Assembly: GCA_019114925.1 (NCBI GenBank)
Contig: DXEO01000130.1
Span: 1-36,291 of the forward strand
From: Candidatus Corynebacterium faecipullorum
Lineage (GTDB): Bacteria > Actinomycetota > Actinomycetes > Mycobacteriales > Mycobacteriaceae
Direction of reading: 5' to 3'
Length of the DNA: 36,291 bases
This document shows, one piece after another, positions 1 to 9,863 of this stretch. The position numbers and the translations under genes were made by a program. Each line of letters opens with the position of its first letter. Positions within the stretch are counted from its first letter, which is position 1. The notes beneath the pieces were generated by a model that was not told the origin of the DNA, did not search any database, and saw only the letters and a list, made by a program, of their open reading frames with translations.

Positions 1-972
1 TTGCGCTACCTGCCAGAGAAGTTCCACCCCGTGCAGGACACCAACCGCAAGGTGGGTTCCATCGTCGTAGCCGTGCTTGCTGGACTCACCGCATTCCTGG
101 GCGTGTGGGCGCTGATGGGGCGTCACGAACGCTCGGATCTGGCCATGTGGTACCTCAACAACGCACCGGATATTACTGGTGGCGACAACATCGTGGCCAC
201 CATCATCGTGGAGTTCCGTGCACTCGATACCCTGGGCGAGCTGTCAGTGCTGGGCATGGCCGCCGTGGTTATCGCAGCGGTCACCTCGACGCTGCCGCGC
301 TTCCCGTTCACCTCCGGTACGCGCCCGGCTCCGTTCGGCCAGTCGCAGCTCAACTCGGTGCCGCTGCGCAAGGGTATTGCTGTGGCCATCCCGATCTTGG
401 TCGTCATGTCCTTCATCGTCTTCTACCGCGGCCACCAGGCTTCCGGCGGCGGCTTCCCGGCGGCGCTCATCATGGGTGCGGCTATTGGTTTGACCTACCT
501 CTCGCGCGGTACCGATGAGATTGTCTTCGGCCGCATGACCCCGATTCATCTCACCGGCGTGGGCATCATCGTGGCCCTGGTGGCTGGCTTCATCGGCTAC
601 ATCCCGACGTCGCATAGCTCCGGTGGTTTCTTGACAGCCATCCACGGACACGCCTTGGGACAGCACTGGACCACCTCGCTCATCTTCGATCTAGGCATCT
701 ACCTCGCGGTGCTGGGCATGCTCACCATGGCCATCAATGCTTTGGGCGGCTACTTGCGCCCAGGTACCGAGCGGGACTTCCTGCCGTGGGTCCACGATGA
801 TGATTCCGCGTTGCCGAATACCCCGCGCGTGGTGCTGGAGGATGTCGACGACCCTTACCCCGAGTCCATCAACCCGTCTTCGGACCCTACGGCGTTGCTC
901 AATGACTCGGAAGCACGCCACCGTGCGTCCTCGCCCCACTACACTTCGGCTAAAGAGGAGAAGAACTCATGA
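1..972 (+). CDS. mrpA: Na+/H+ antiporter subunit A C-terminal part plus MrpB-like domain (likely truncated by the window start)
   Basis: ORF open from base 1. Contains the MrpA C-terminal motif (GGDNIVATIIVEFRALDTLGELSVLGMAAVVI) followed by an MrpB-like segment (VFYRGHQASGGGFPAALIMGAAIGLTYLSRG). Followed by mrpC-G homologues. Confidence 0.85.
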   Translation: MRYLPEKFHPVQDTNRKVGSIVVAVLAGLTAFLGVWALMGRHERSDLAMWYLNNAPDITGGDNIVATIIVEFRALDTLGELSVLGMAAVVIAAVTSTLPRFPFTSGTRPAPFGQSQLNSVPLRKGIAVAIPILVVMSFIVFYRGHQASGGGFPAALIMGAAIGLTYLSRGTDEIVFGRMTPIHLTGVGIIVALVAGFIGYIPTSHSSGGFLTAIHGHALGQHWTTSLIFDLGIYLAVLGMLTMAINALGGYLRPGTERDFLPWVHDDDSALPNTPRVVLEDVDDPYPESINPSSDPTALLNDSEARHRASSPHYTSAKEEKNS

Positions 973-1406
973 TCCTCGCACTGACCATTGCATTGCTCAT
1001 CGGTAGCGCCGTCTACCTCATCCAACAGCGCGGCCTCGTGCACATCGTGCTGGGCATGATGGCCTTCGGCCACGGAGCGAACCTCATGCTCTTGGCCACC
1101 GGCGTGTACTCCTACCGCGGAGAGTCCTTTCCATCGCAGGTGGGCATGGACCAGATGGCAGACCCACTGCCACAGGCCTTCGTCCTGACCGCCGTGGTGA
1201 TTTCCATGGCAACCTCGACCATCCTGCTGACCATGGCGGCGATGGGCGCCAACGATGACACGGACGTCGTGGAGCCCGTGGATGACAACACCATTGACCA
1301 CGCCTTCTCCACGTTGGGACGAGATACCCAGAACCGCGAGATTCTGCAGCGCTCAGCCAACAAGATGGACCGCTTGAAAGAACTCAAACAAGAGGAGGAC
1401 AACTAG
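969..1406 (+). CDS. mrpC: Na+/H+ antiporter subunit C (MnhC/MrpC, NuoK-like)
   Basis: NuoK-like small membrane protein (YLIQQRGLVHIVLGMMAFGHGANLMLLATG). 4-bp overlap with the upstream ORF; operon position. Confidence 0.9.
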   Translation: MILALTIALLIGSAVYLIQQRGLVHIVLGMMAFGHGANLMLLATGVYSYRGESFPSQVGMDQMADPLPQAFVLTAVVISMATSTILLTMAAMGANDDTDVVEPVDDNTIDHAFSTLGRDTQNREILQRSANKMDRLKELKQEEDN

Positions 1407-2948
1407 ATGTATGACACCGTAAGCGCCCTCCTTCCGCTCTTCCCGGCAGTTCCCCTCGTATCGGCGGCGCTCGCATTGCTCGCGCCGTGGCATCGTGTGC
1501 GCGATGCCATCATGCTCATCGTTCCGGGCGTGGGTATCTTCGCTTCCTTTGCACTGCTGCTCTACACCATGAGCAACGGTGTGGTGGCGCATAGCGTGGG
1601 TAACTACGTGGGCAACGCAGGTATCGCCTTCGCGGCTGATACCTTCTCAGCACTGATGCTCATCACGACGATGATCGTGGCCTTCGGTGCCAACTGGTTC
1701 GCCATCGTGGGCGGTGAGACCAAGTCTCGCTACTACCCGTCGCTGACGCTGATCTTGATCACAGGCGTGTGCGGCGCCCTACTCACCGCTGATCTCTTTA
1801 ACTTCTTCGTGTTCATCGAAGTCATGCTGCTGCCGTCCTATGGCCTCATCACCATGTCCGGTACCTGGTCACGCTTGGCTGCCGGCCGCGCCTTCGTGTT
1901 GGTGAACTTGTTCGCCTCCACGCTTTTGGTGGTTGGCGTGGGCTATATCTACTCGGTGGCTGGTGTGGTTAACCTGGCGGCGCTCACGGGCGCTGCTGCC
2001 GGCAATGGTCCGGTGACAGTGGCTTCCGGCATCATCGTTATCGCCATAGCCGCGAAGGCTGGCGTGTTCCCCGTGCAATCCTGGCTGCCGCGTACCTACC
2101 CGGGTACGTCGGCTGCCGTCATGGGCTTGTTCTCCGGCCTGCACACCAAGGTGGCGGTGTACATGCTCTACCGCCTGTGGGTGCAGCTGTTCGATATGGA
2201 CCAGCGCTGGGGAACACTCATCATCGTCATCATGATCATTTCCATGGTGGTGGGCTCCTTCGGCGGTTTGGCCGAGAACTCCATTCGCCGTGTGTTGGGC
2301 TACCAGATGCTCAACGGTATGCCCTTCATCCTGGTGATGATGGCCTTCACTACCCATGATGCCCAGCGCGCACTGGCTGCCGGAATCCTGTACACCATTC
2401 ACCACATGCTCACGGTGGGCTCGCTTATTTTGGCCTCCGGTGCTATTGAGGAGACCTACGGTACGGGCAACCTCAACAAGCTTTCTGGCTTGGCACGCCG
2501 AGATCCCATCATCGCGTGGATCTTCGCCGCCGGCGCCTTCTCTGTTGTGGGCTTCCCGCCCTTCTCCGGTATGTGGGGCAAGGTCCTCATCGTCGCGGAA
2601 GTCGCGCGCACCGGCGGGGCATGGGCATGGACCGTCATTGCGGTGATTATCATCGCTTCCTTTGCGGCATTCTTGGCCATGCTGCGCGTGTGGCGCCGCG
2701 TCTTCTGGGGCAAGGATTTGCCCAAGGAGAAGGTGCCCGATGAGCTGGTGATCCGCAAGAAGCTGATGGCACCTTCGGCGGCGCTCATTTTGGGCTCGCT
2801 GACCATGTTCATTCTCTCCGGTCCGGTCATCAGCGTCACGATTGAAGCCTCAGCGGACTTGTTGGATACGGAGGCTTATGCAGACGCAGTGCTTGGCGAC
2901 GACCCCGTAGCCCTACCCGACATCGACTCCCTTCAGGAGGGCCGTTAA
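1407..2948 (+). CDS. mrpD: Na+/H+ antiporter subunit D (MrpD, NuoN/M-like)
   Basis: 513 aa polytopic protein with proton-antiporter (Proton_antipo_M type) motifs, e.g. AAKAGVFPVQSWLPRTYPGTSAAVMGLFSGLHTKVAVYMLYR. Confidence 0.93.
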   Translation: MYDTVSALLPLFPAVPLVSAALALLAPWHRVRDAIMLIVPGVGIFASFALLLYTMSNGVVAHSVGNYVGNAGIAFAADTFSALMLITTMIVAFGANWFAIVGGETKSRYYPSLTLILITGVCGALLTADLFNFFVFIEVMLLPSYGLITMSGTWSRLAAGRAFVLVNLFASTLLVVGVGYIYSVAGVVNLAALTGAAAGNGPVTVASGIIVIAIAAKAGVFPVQSWLPRTYPGTSAAVMGLFSGLHTKVAVYMLYRLWVQLFDMDQRWGTLIIVIMIISMVVGSFGGLAENSIRRVLGYQMLNGMPFILVMMAFTTHDAQRALAAGILYTIHHMLTVGSLILASGAIEETYGTGNLNKLSGLARRDPIIAWIFAAGAFSVVGFPPFSGMWGKVLIVAEVARTGGAWAWTVIAVIIIASFAAFLAMLRVWRRVFWGKDLPKEKVPDELVIRKKLMAPSAALILGSLTMFILSGPVISVTIEASADLLDTEAYADAVLGDDPVALPDIDSLQEGR

Positions 2949-3503
2949 ATGAAGACCGCAGTGCATTCCCTTGTCTACGCGCTATGGCTGATTAAGGAAA
3001 TCTTCGTTGCGGGTTTCTCACTCGCCGCGGAATCCTTCAAGCCGCAGAATAACTACCGGCCGGTAGTGGTGCGGTACCCTCTGCGCGTGACCAGCGCGTG
3101 GGAGATCTTCTGGTTCACCTCGTCTATTACCGCAACCCCAGGTACCTTGTCCCTAGGCTTGCGCGAGCCGATTGCAGAAGGCTTGCCGCGTATCGTGCTG
3201 GTTCAGGCGGTCATGGGGGATGACCCAGCCAGCATCATGGAAGATCTCGCGCATATGGAGGAGCACCTCGCCCCGCGGGTGAAGGACATTGATTATGGCG
3301 TTCCTGGGCAGGGGCCCACTAAGGAGCTCGCATCTACGTTCTACGAGTATCCGCTGGATACGCTGGGCCGCCATATGCGCGCACCCGATATCGCGAAGGC
3401 GGACGATACCCCTCTGGCCGCGCACGATGTGGAGAAGCATTCCGCGTGGCCCCTGCGCCAGGTTGCGCAGAACAAGGATGCCCGAAAGGATGATAAGAAA
3501 TGA
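2949..3503 (+). CDS. mrpE: Na+/H+ antiporter subunit E (MrpE)
   Basis: Follows mrpD directly; MrpE-like sequence (RYPLRVTSAWEIFWFTSSITATPGTLSLGL). Confidence 0.85.
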   Translation: MKTAVHSLVYALWLIKEIFVAGFSLAAESFKPQNNYRPVVVRYPLRVTSAWEIFWFTSSITATPGTLSLGLREPIAEGLPRIVLVQAVMGDDPASIMEDLAHMEEHLAPRVKDIDYGVPGQGPTKELASTFYEYPLDTLGRHMRAPDIAKADDTPLAAHDVEKHSAWPLRQVAQNKDARKDDKK

Positions 3504-3790
3504 TTGATTTTTCCTCGATGAGCGCCTTTCAATGGGTAGTCTTTGTCTGTATTTTCCTCATTGGCGCATCGGTGTGCACGGCGTTGGTATTGGCGTTGCG
3601 CTCCCGCGATGAGCTCACCCGCACCGTGATGAGTGACATGATCTTCTACGGCATGTTGTGCATGTATATTTCGTGGTCCATGACTAATCACGCGTCCATT
3701 GTCTATGACATCGCCATGCTCGCGGCTATTGCGGCCGGCGTGCTGCCGACGTTGTCGATGGCCCGTATTATCTCGAAGGGCAGGAGGTAA
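3500..3790 (+). CDS. mrpF: Na+/H+ antiporter subunit F (MrpF)
   Basis: Small membrane protein, 4-bp overlap with mrpE, mrpE-F-G order. Confidence 0.85.
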   Translation: MIDFSSMSAFQWVVFVCIFLIGASVCTALVLALRSRDELTRTVMSDMIFYGMLCMYISWSMTNHASIVYDIAMLAAIAAGVLPTLSMARIISKGRR

Positions 3791-3794
3791 GACC

Positions 3795-4163
3795 ATGACT
3801 ATCGCGGAGATTATTGCCTCGATTCTGTTGGTCGTGGCCACGGTATTGGTTATTGCGACCGCCATCGCGTTGTGGCGAGCGCCCGATGCACTGACCCGCG
3901 TTAATCTGCTGGGGCCGACGGTAGGTTTGGCCGTCCCGCTGCTGCTTGTGGCGAAGGTGATCGTGGATTTTGCGGAGAATGGGTTTTCCCTGTGGTCGTT
4001 AATTAAGGTCATGATTGCGTGTTTCGGTGTGTGGATCATCGGGTCGGTGGGATCGTTCTATATGGGCCGCTCCATCTACGGTGTGACCGTCACCGATGTG
4101 AAGTACGCCAAGCGCATGCGCAAGAGTACGCAGACCGTCGAGGCCTCTGAGGAAGAAATCTAG
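3795..4163 (+). CDS. mrpG: Na+/H+ antiporter subunit G (MrpG)
   Basis: ATG at 3795 preceded by an AGGAGG-like Shine-Dalgarno; MrpG-like (FRAPDALTRVNLLGPTVGLAVPLLL type). The listed ORF start at 3699 lies inside mrpF and is rejected. Confidence 0.85.
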   Translation: MTIAEIIASILLVVATVLVIATAIALWRAPDALTRVNLLGPTVGLAVPLLLVAKVIVDFAENGFSLWSLIKVMIACFGVWIIGSVGSFYMGRSIYGVTVTDVKYAKRMRKSTQTVEASEEEI

Positions 4164-4181
4164 GGCCGAAGCTTGAGGCAA

Positions 4182-4216
4182 GCGGTGAGTGCAGTGTTGT
4201 TCTCACCGCCTTTTTT
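4182..4216 (+). terminator. Rho-independent terminator after mrpG
   Basis: GCGGTGAG (4182-4189) / CTCACCGC (4202-4209) perfect stem followed by CTTTTTT. Confidence 0.85.
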
Positions 4217-4256
4217 GATCGCTGATGTGATGTGGGACTCATTTCTCTTCCTAAAC

Positions 4257-4306
4257 CTATAGGGCTACAGGTATCTTCAAGATGGTACCTATCAAGCTAT
4301 AGAAAA
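4257..4306 (+). promoter_or_regulatory. Candidate AmtR operator(s) upstream of amt
   Basis: CTAT-CAAGCT-ATAGAAAA at 4289-4306 fits the CTAT-N6-ATAG-type AmtR box known from C. glutamicum. A weaker CTAT-AGGGCT-ACAG lies at 4257-4270. Both sit just upstream of amt-glnK-glnD. Confidence 0.6.
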
Positions 4307-4321
4307 GAGGTTAGTTGAAAC

Positions 4322-5707
4322 ATGACTCCTGAAGTATTTTCATCCGGCGACGCAGCATGGATGCTCATTAGCGCTTCCTTGGTGCTGCTCATGACCCCCG
4401 GATTGGCATTGTTCTATGGCGGAATGGCGGGCAACCGTCACGTCCTCAACATGATGATGATGTCCTTCGGCGCGCTAGCGCTGGTCCCAGTGCTCTACGT
4501 CCTGTGGGGATGGTCAATGTCTTATGCGGGCACTTCGCTAGCGGGAATCGTGGGCAACCCGTTTGAAGCCTGGGGGCTGCGCGGCCAAATCACTGGGCCC
4601 TCCGCCGAGTACATTGCCGGTAGTGCTGGCTACCCCAACGTCATTGACATTGGTTTCCAAGCCACGTTCGCCATTATTTCGACAGCCATCATCTCCGGTG
4701 CCCTCGCCGGCCGCGTGAAGTTCTCCGCGTGGTTAACCTTCGCGGGCATCTGGGTGACCTTCGCCTACTTTCCGCTCGCCCACATGGTGTGGGGCGGGGG
4801 AGTGCTCTCCCATGCGCCGCGATCCCTCGCTGCGTGGCTCTTCGGTGTATCAAACGGTGAGGCCCTCATCGCTCCCATCGACTTCGCGGGCGGTACCGTC
4901 GTGCACATCTCCGCTGGTGCGGCTGCCCTGGTTCTGGCCATCGTCGTGGGCCCGCGTGCGGGCTTTCCGAAGCACATCGATAGGCCCCACAACCTCCCGA
5001 TGGTGATGCTGGGCGCTGCGCTTTTGTGGTTCGGCTGGTTCGGTTTCAATGGCGGTTCCGCCTTCGCTGCGGATGGTCTAGCAGGCCTGGCATGGCTCAA
5101 CACCACTGTTGCGGCGGCCGCGGCGATGCTCGGCTGGATGCTGGTCGAAAGAATCCGGGACCACGCGGCTACCTCGCTCGGTGCAGCATCCGGCGCTATT
5201 GCAGGTCTTGTCGCCATCACCCCGGCAGCAGGAGCGCTCAGCCCGCTCGGTTCCATCGCCCTCGGCTTTCTCGGAGGGATTATCGCCTGCCTGTGCATCA
5301 GCCTGAAGTACCGTTGGGGCTTTGATGATTCCCTAGATGTCGTTGGCGTCCACCTGTTCGCTGGTCTGTGGGGAACCGTCGGATTGGCCTTCTTTGCCAC
5401 GGATAACGGTATTCTCACCGGGCACTTCTCGGAAGGTTTCAAGCTGCTCGTCGTCCAAGCGCTCATCGCGGTCGTCGCGATGCTGTTCTCAGCTGCCATT
5501 GCTTTCGTGGCGGCACTCATCATCCGCGCCACCATGGGGTGGCGGATTGATGATGACGCCGAAGGTATCGACCTGTCTGAGCACCGTGAGACCGCTTATG
5601 ATTTCCGTGAGTCCGTGGCGTCGCACCGCCGCCAGACCCACGACGCTAGGATTAATCCTGCACCAACCGTCCAGCCGCGGGTCGACACCGCCGGAGCTAA
5701 GGAGTAA
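4322..5707 (+). CDS. amtB: Ammonium transporter (Amt family)
   Basis: 461 aa. Amt signatures (DGAAWMLISASLVLLMTPGLALFYGGM-like N-terminus; DFAGGTVVHISAGAAALVLAIVVGPR; LLWFGWFGFNGGSAF). Followed by a PII gene. Confidence 0.96.
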   Translation: MTPEVFSSGDAAWMLISASLVLLMTPGLALFYGGMAGNRHVLNMMMMSFGALALVPVLYVLWGWSMSYAGTSLAGIVGNPFEAWGLRGQITGPSAEYIAGSAGYPNVIDIGFQATFAIISTAIISGALAGRVKFSAWLTFAGIWVTFAYFPLAHMVWGGGVLSHAPRSLAAWLFGVSNGEALIAPIDFAGGTVVHISAGAAALVLAIVVGPRAGFPKHIDRPHNLPMVMLGAALLWFGWFGFNGGSAFAADGLAGLAWLNTTVAAAAAMLGWMLVERIRDHAATSLGAASGAIAGLVAITPAAGALSPLGSIALGFLGGIIACLCISLKYRWGFDDSLDVVGVHLFAGLWGTVGLAFFATDNGILTGHFSEGFKLLVVQALIAVVAMLFSAAIAFVAALIIRATMGWRIDDDAEGIDLSEHRETAYDFRESVASHRRQTHDARINPAPTVQPRVDTAGAKE

Positions 5708-5710
5708 TAG

Positions 5711-6049
<339 letters not shown>

Positions 6050-6051
6050 AA

Positions 6052-8151
6052 GTGTCTACGGCCGCTCAACTGCGTGAGGAAGCCTATGCCTCGGCGATTA
6101 AGCTCACGCAGTCCCTGCAGCTTCCGCCCGGCTGTGCGCTTGCCGCCACGGGTTCTTTCGCCCGCCGGGCGGTGACACCATTTTCGGATCTTGATCTCAT
6201 CCTCCTTCATCCGGATGATACGGAGCTGCCCGAAGATGTGGTCGCCGAAATTTGGTACCCCATCTGGGATGCTAAATACCGGCTCGATTATGCGGTGCGC
6301 ACCCCACGCGAGTTCGGCGCTATTGCCGGTTCTGATCCCGCCGCCGGCTTCGCGCAGTTGGACCTATCCTTCGTCGCCGGCGATAAGCAGCTGGTAGATT
6401 CCACCCGCGCCCGGGTCTACGCCTCGTGGCGCCGCCTGCTGCAGAGCAACTTCGATGCTTTCGTTGACCTGGCCATTACGCGTTGGCGCCGCTCCGGCAC
6501 CCTGGCCACGATGACCCACCCGGATATTAAAAATGGGCGTGGCGGCCTGCGCGATATCCAATTCCTGCGGGCGCTCGCCCTCGGCAACCTCGCGGATGCC
6601 CCAGCACTTGAGGAGGAGCAGGCCTTGCTTCTCGACGTCCGCACGCTCCTCCACGTCACTGCCCGCCGGCACCGTGATGTCCTCGACCCCGAATTCGCGG
6701 CGGAAATCGCGCACGAGCTTGGTTTCGCCGACCGTTATGATTTGTCCGCGGCCGTCGTCACCGCGGCTACCGCGGTACACAAGGCCGTGGAGAGGGCATT
6801 GGCGACTGCCCGGGGAGTCGTATCCAAACGCAGCCACAACCGCACATGTAAACCCCTCGACATCGGGGTGGTTGATGCCGGGGGCGAGATCCGCCTCGCA
6901 CGCACCGCCGACTTGGATGAGCCGTGGCTGCTTTTGCGCGTGGCCGCCGCCGCGGCGCGCTCGGGCAGAAGCGTCCCGCCCCATGTCTGGGAACAGCTCC
7001 GCGAGTTACCGGAGCTGCCCGAACGCTGGCCCGCCGCTGCGACGGATGCTTTTTTCAGTTTATTGTCCTCGCCGCTCAATACTCCGCGCCTCATCCAGGA
7101 GATGGACGCTCACGGCCTGTGGGAGCGGCTCGTCCCAGAGTGGGAGCACATCCGGGGGCTGCTGCCGCGCGAGCGCACGCACGCTCATACCGTGGATTAC
7201 CACTCCATCCTTACCGTCGCTCGGTGCGCCGAAGCCCGCACGTCCGTGGCCCGGCCCGATCTGCTTCTCTTGGTGGGGCTCTATCACGATATCGGGAAAG
7301 GCTATGGCCGCCCGCACGAGCTGGTAGGGGCGGAGATGGTCGCGCGTGCTGCAGCCAAGCTTGGTCTCCACCTAGCGGATCGCTCCCGCGTGCAAACCGT
7401 GGTCGCTGAGCACACCACTCTGGCGCGCATCGTCTCCCGCACGGACCCTTTATCCGATGAAGCCCGTGACGAGCTCCTCGAAGCCGTGCGCTATGACTAC
7501 CTGACCCTAGCGCTCCTCGTTGTGCTCGCCCGCACCGATGCGGAATCCACCGGTCCAGGCGTGTGGAACCGCAGGCTGGAGCAGGGAATCGAAGCGGTCA
7601 GTGGCCGCGCTTTCGCACAACTGGAAGCACTTCGCCCAGTTCGTCCTCTGGTTGCCGCCGACCGCGACATCGGACTGCGCCACAACCCCGAGGATGATAG
7701 CTTTACCGTCCTGTGGCGCGGCAGCTACCAGCGGGAGGCTGTCCGCGCGCTGGCGCTGATCGCCGCGTTGGGCTGGAACATCCTCTCCTCGCGCCTCGTG
7801 CGCACCGAGGAAGGCTATGCCGGAGAATTCGATATCCGCGCCCTCCACGGCGCCATTGATCTCGCAACGGTAGAGGAACGCCTCGTGCAGTCCTATAAAT
7901 CCGGAACCTACACGGTGCTGCCAGATTTTGTACCAGGGCCCGCGACTGCGATGTGGACCAGGGGAGTCTTCGAGGTCCGAATCGATGACTACCCAGGTAC
8001 CCTAGGCCACGTGCTGGCGCTGCTTCCGGAGTGCGAGTGGCTATCCACCACCACACCGGGTGCCACGATGGTGCTTCACGCCGTGCCGCTTGGCGACGTC
8101 CCCCGTGCCACCCTGGTTCGGAATGTGACCCAAGCACTGGTCAACGGCTAA
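6052..8151 (+). CDS. glnD: [Protein-PII] nucleotidyltransferase (GlnD)
   Basis: 699 aa. Nucleotidyltransferase motif GSFARRAVTPFSDLDLILLH, HD domain LLLLVGLYHDIGKGYGRPH, C-terminal ACT-like region. GTG start. Confidence 0.95.
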   Translation: MSTAAQLREEAYASAIKLTQSLQLPPGCALAATGSFARRAVTPFSDLDLILLHPDDTELPEDVVAEIWYPIWDAKYRLDYAVRTPREFGAIAGSDPAAGFAQLDLSFVAGDKQLVDSTRARVYASWRRLLQSNFDAFVDLAITRWRRSGTLATMTHPDIKNGRGGLRDIQFLRALALGNLADAPALEEEQALLLDVRTLLHVTARRHRDVLDPEFAAEIAHELGFADRYDLSAAVVTAATAVHKAVERALATARGVVSKRSHNRTCKPLDIGVVDAGGEIRLARTADLDEPWLLLRVAAAAARSGRSVPPHVWEQLRELPELPERWPAAATDAFFSLLSSPLNTPRLIQEMDAHGLWERLVPEWEHIRGLLPRERTHAHTVDYHSILTVARCAEARTSVARPDLLLLVGLYHDIGKGYGRPHELVGAEMVARAAAKLGLHLADRSRVQTVVAEHTTLARIVSRTDPLSDEARDELLEAVRYDYLTLALLVVLARTDAESTGPGVWNRRLEQGIEAVSGRAFAQLEALRPVRPLVAADRDIGLRHNPEDDSFTVLWRGSYQREAVRALALIAALGWNILSSRLVRTEEGYAGEFDIRALHGAIDLATVEERLVQSYKSGTYTVLPDFVPGPATAMWTRGVFEVRIDDYPGTLGHVLALLPECEWLSTTTPGATMVLHAVPLGDVPRATLVRNVTQALVNG

Positions 8152-8201
8152 GCTGGGGGAGTTATAAATTTATCCACGATAGTTGAGGGAGCACTTTTAA
8201 C

Positions 8202-9797
8202 GTGTTTGAGTCTTTGTCTGACCGCTTGCAATCAGCCCTGTCCGGCCTGCGCGGCAAGGGCAAGCTGACCGAGGCGGACATCAACGCCACAGCACGCGAA
8301 ATCCGTCTGGCGTTGCTGGAGGCGGACGTCTCGCTCAACGTCGTGCGTGGCTTTATTAAGCGCATCAAGGAACGTGCGGCAGGCGCCGAGGTTTCCGAGG
8401 CACTGAACCCGGCGCAGCAGGTAGTCAAGATCGTCAACGAGGAGCTCATCGAGATTCTCGGCGGCGAGACCCGCCGCCTGAACCTGGCGAAGAATCCGCC
8501 GACGGTCATCATGCTCGCCGGCCTCCAGGGTGCCGGTAAGACCACCTTGGCGGGCAAGCTGTCTAAGCACTTGGCTTCCAAGGGGCACACCCCGATGCTG
8601 GTGGCCTGTGACCTCCAGCGCCCGGGCGCGGTGCAGCAGCTGCAGATCGTCGGCGAGCGCGCCGGGGTAGACGTCTATGCTCCGGATCCTGGCACCTCCC
8701 TGGACTCCCACGAGCATGAGATGGGTACCTCCCATGGGGATCCGGTGGACGTCGCCAAGCGCGGCATCGAAGAGGCCAAGCGCACCCAGCACGATATCGT
8801 CATCATCGATACCGCCGGCCGCCTCGGCATTGATGAAACCCTGATGACGCAGGCCCGCAACATCCGCGATGCCGTCAACCCGGACGAAGTCCTCTTCGTC
8901 ATTGACTCGATGATTGGTCAGGATGCGGTACAGACCGCCGAAGCTTTCCGCGATGGCGTGGACTTCACCGGTGTCGTTCTGACCAAGCTGGATGGTGACG
9001 CCCGCGGTGGTGCGGCGCTGTCCATCCGTGAGGTCACGGGCAAGCCCATCATGTTCGCCTCCACCGGTGAGAAACTCGAGGATTTCGATGTCTTCCACCC
9101 GGAGCGCATGTCCTCGCGCATTCTGGGCATGGGTGACCTGCTGACACTTATTGAGCAGGCAGAATCCAAGCTGGATCAGTCCAAGGCGGAGGAAGCCGCC
9201 AAGAAGATGGGCTCCGGCGAGATGACCCTCAATGACTTCTTGGACATGATGCTCATGGTGCGCAACCTGGGCCCGATGGGCAACTTGCTCAAGATGATGC
9301 CGGGCGGCAACAAGATGAACCAGATCGCGGACATGGTCGACGAAAAGCAGCTCGACCGCATCCAGGCCATCATCCGCGGTATGACCCCGGAGGAGCGGGA
9401 GAACCCGAAGATTCTTAACGCCTCGCGCCGCAAGCGTATTGCCCTCGGCTCTGGTGTGAGCGTTTCTGACGTCAACCAGCTTATTGAGCGCTTCACCGAA
9501 GCCAAGAAGATGATGTCGCAGATGGCCGGCCGTTTCGGTATGCCGGGCATGGGCGGTGGGCGTTCGGCTACCAAGAAGAAGCCGAAGGGCCGCAAGGGAA
9601 AGAACGGCAAGCGCAAGCCGCCGAAGCGTCGTGGCGGTGGCGGTATGCCGGGTGGAATGCCGTCGATGCAGGAACTGCAGAAGATGCAGGAACAGCTCGG
9701 CGGCGGCATGCCCGGGCTGGGGGATATCAAGATGCCGAAGGGTATGGAGAATATCGACCTCAACAACCTGGACTTTGGGCAGGGCAAAAAGAAATAA
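8202..9797 (+). CDS. ffh: Signal recognition particle protein Ffh (SRP54)
   Basis: GTPase motifs LAGLQGAGKTTLAGKL, DTAGRLGID, TKLDGDARGGAAL; Met/Gly-rich M domain. GTG start. Confidence 0.97.
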   Translation: MFESLSDRLQSALSGLRGKGKLTEADINATAREIRLALLEADVSLNVVRGFIKRIKERAAGAEVSEALNPAQQVVKIVNEELIEILGGETRRLNLAKNPPTVIMLAGLQGAGKTTLAGKLSKHLASKGHTPMLVACDLQRPGAVQQLQIVGERAGVDVYAPDPGTSLDSHEHEMGTSHGDPVDVAKRGIEEAKRTQHDIVIIDTAGRLGIDETLMTQARNIRDAVNPDEVLFVIDSMIGQDAVQTAEAFRDGVDFTGVVLTKLDGDARGGAALSIREVTGKPIMFASTGEKLEDFDVFHPERMSSRILGMGDLLTLIEQAESKLDQSKAEEAAKKMGSGEMTLNDFLDMMLMVRNLGPMGNLLKMMPGGNKMNQIADMVDEKQLDRIQAIIRGMTPEERENPKILNASRRKRIALGSGVSVSDVNQLIERFTEAKKMMSQMAGRFGMPGMGGGRSATKKKPKGRKGKNGKRKPPKRRGGGGMPGGMPSMQELQKMQEQLGGGMPGLGDIKMPKGMENIDLNNLDFGQGKKK

Positions 9798-9827
9798 CGA
9801 AGAATACAGCAGCATTTTTCGTTAAGA

Positions 9828-9857
9828 AAGGGCCGGCGCTTTTTAGCGCCGGCCCTT
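9828..9857. terminator. Bidirectional rho-independent terminator between ffh and the acyltransferase gene
   Basis: AAGGGCCGGCGCT-TTTT-AGCGCCGGCCCTT, a perfect 13-bp stem with flanking A/T-rich tracts between convergent genes. Confidence 0.9.
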
Positions 9858-9863
9858 GTCGTT

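Noticed and set aside
8232-9815. 527-aa ORF on the - strand opposite ffh
   Set aside because: Antisense to a clear ffh reading frame; low-complexity His/Ala/Arg/Leu composition typical of G+C-rich antisense frames; no recognisable domain.
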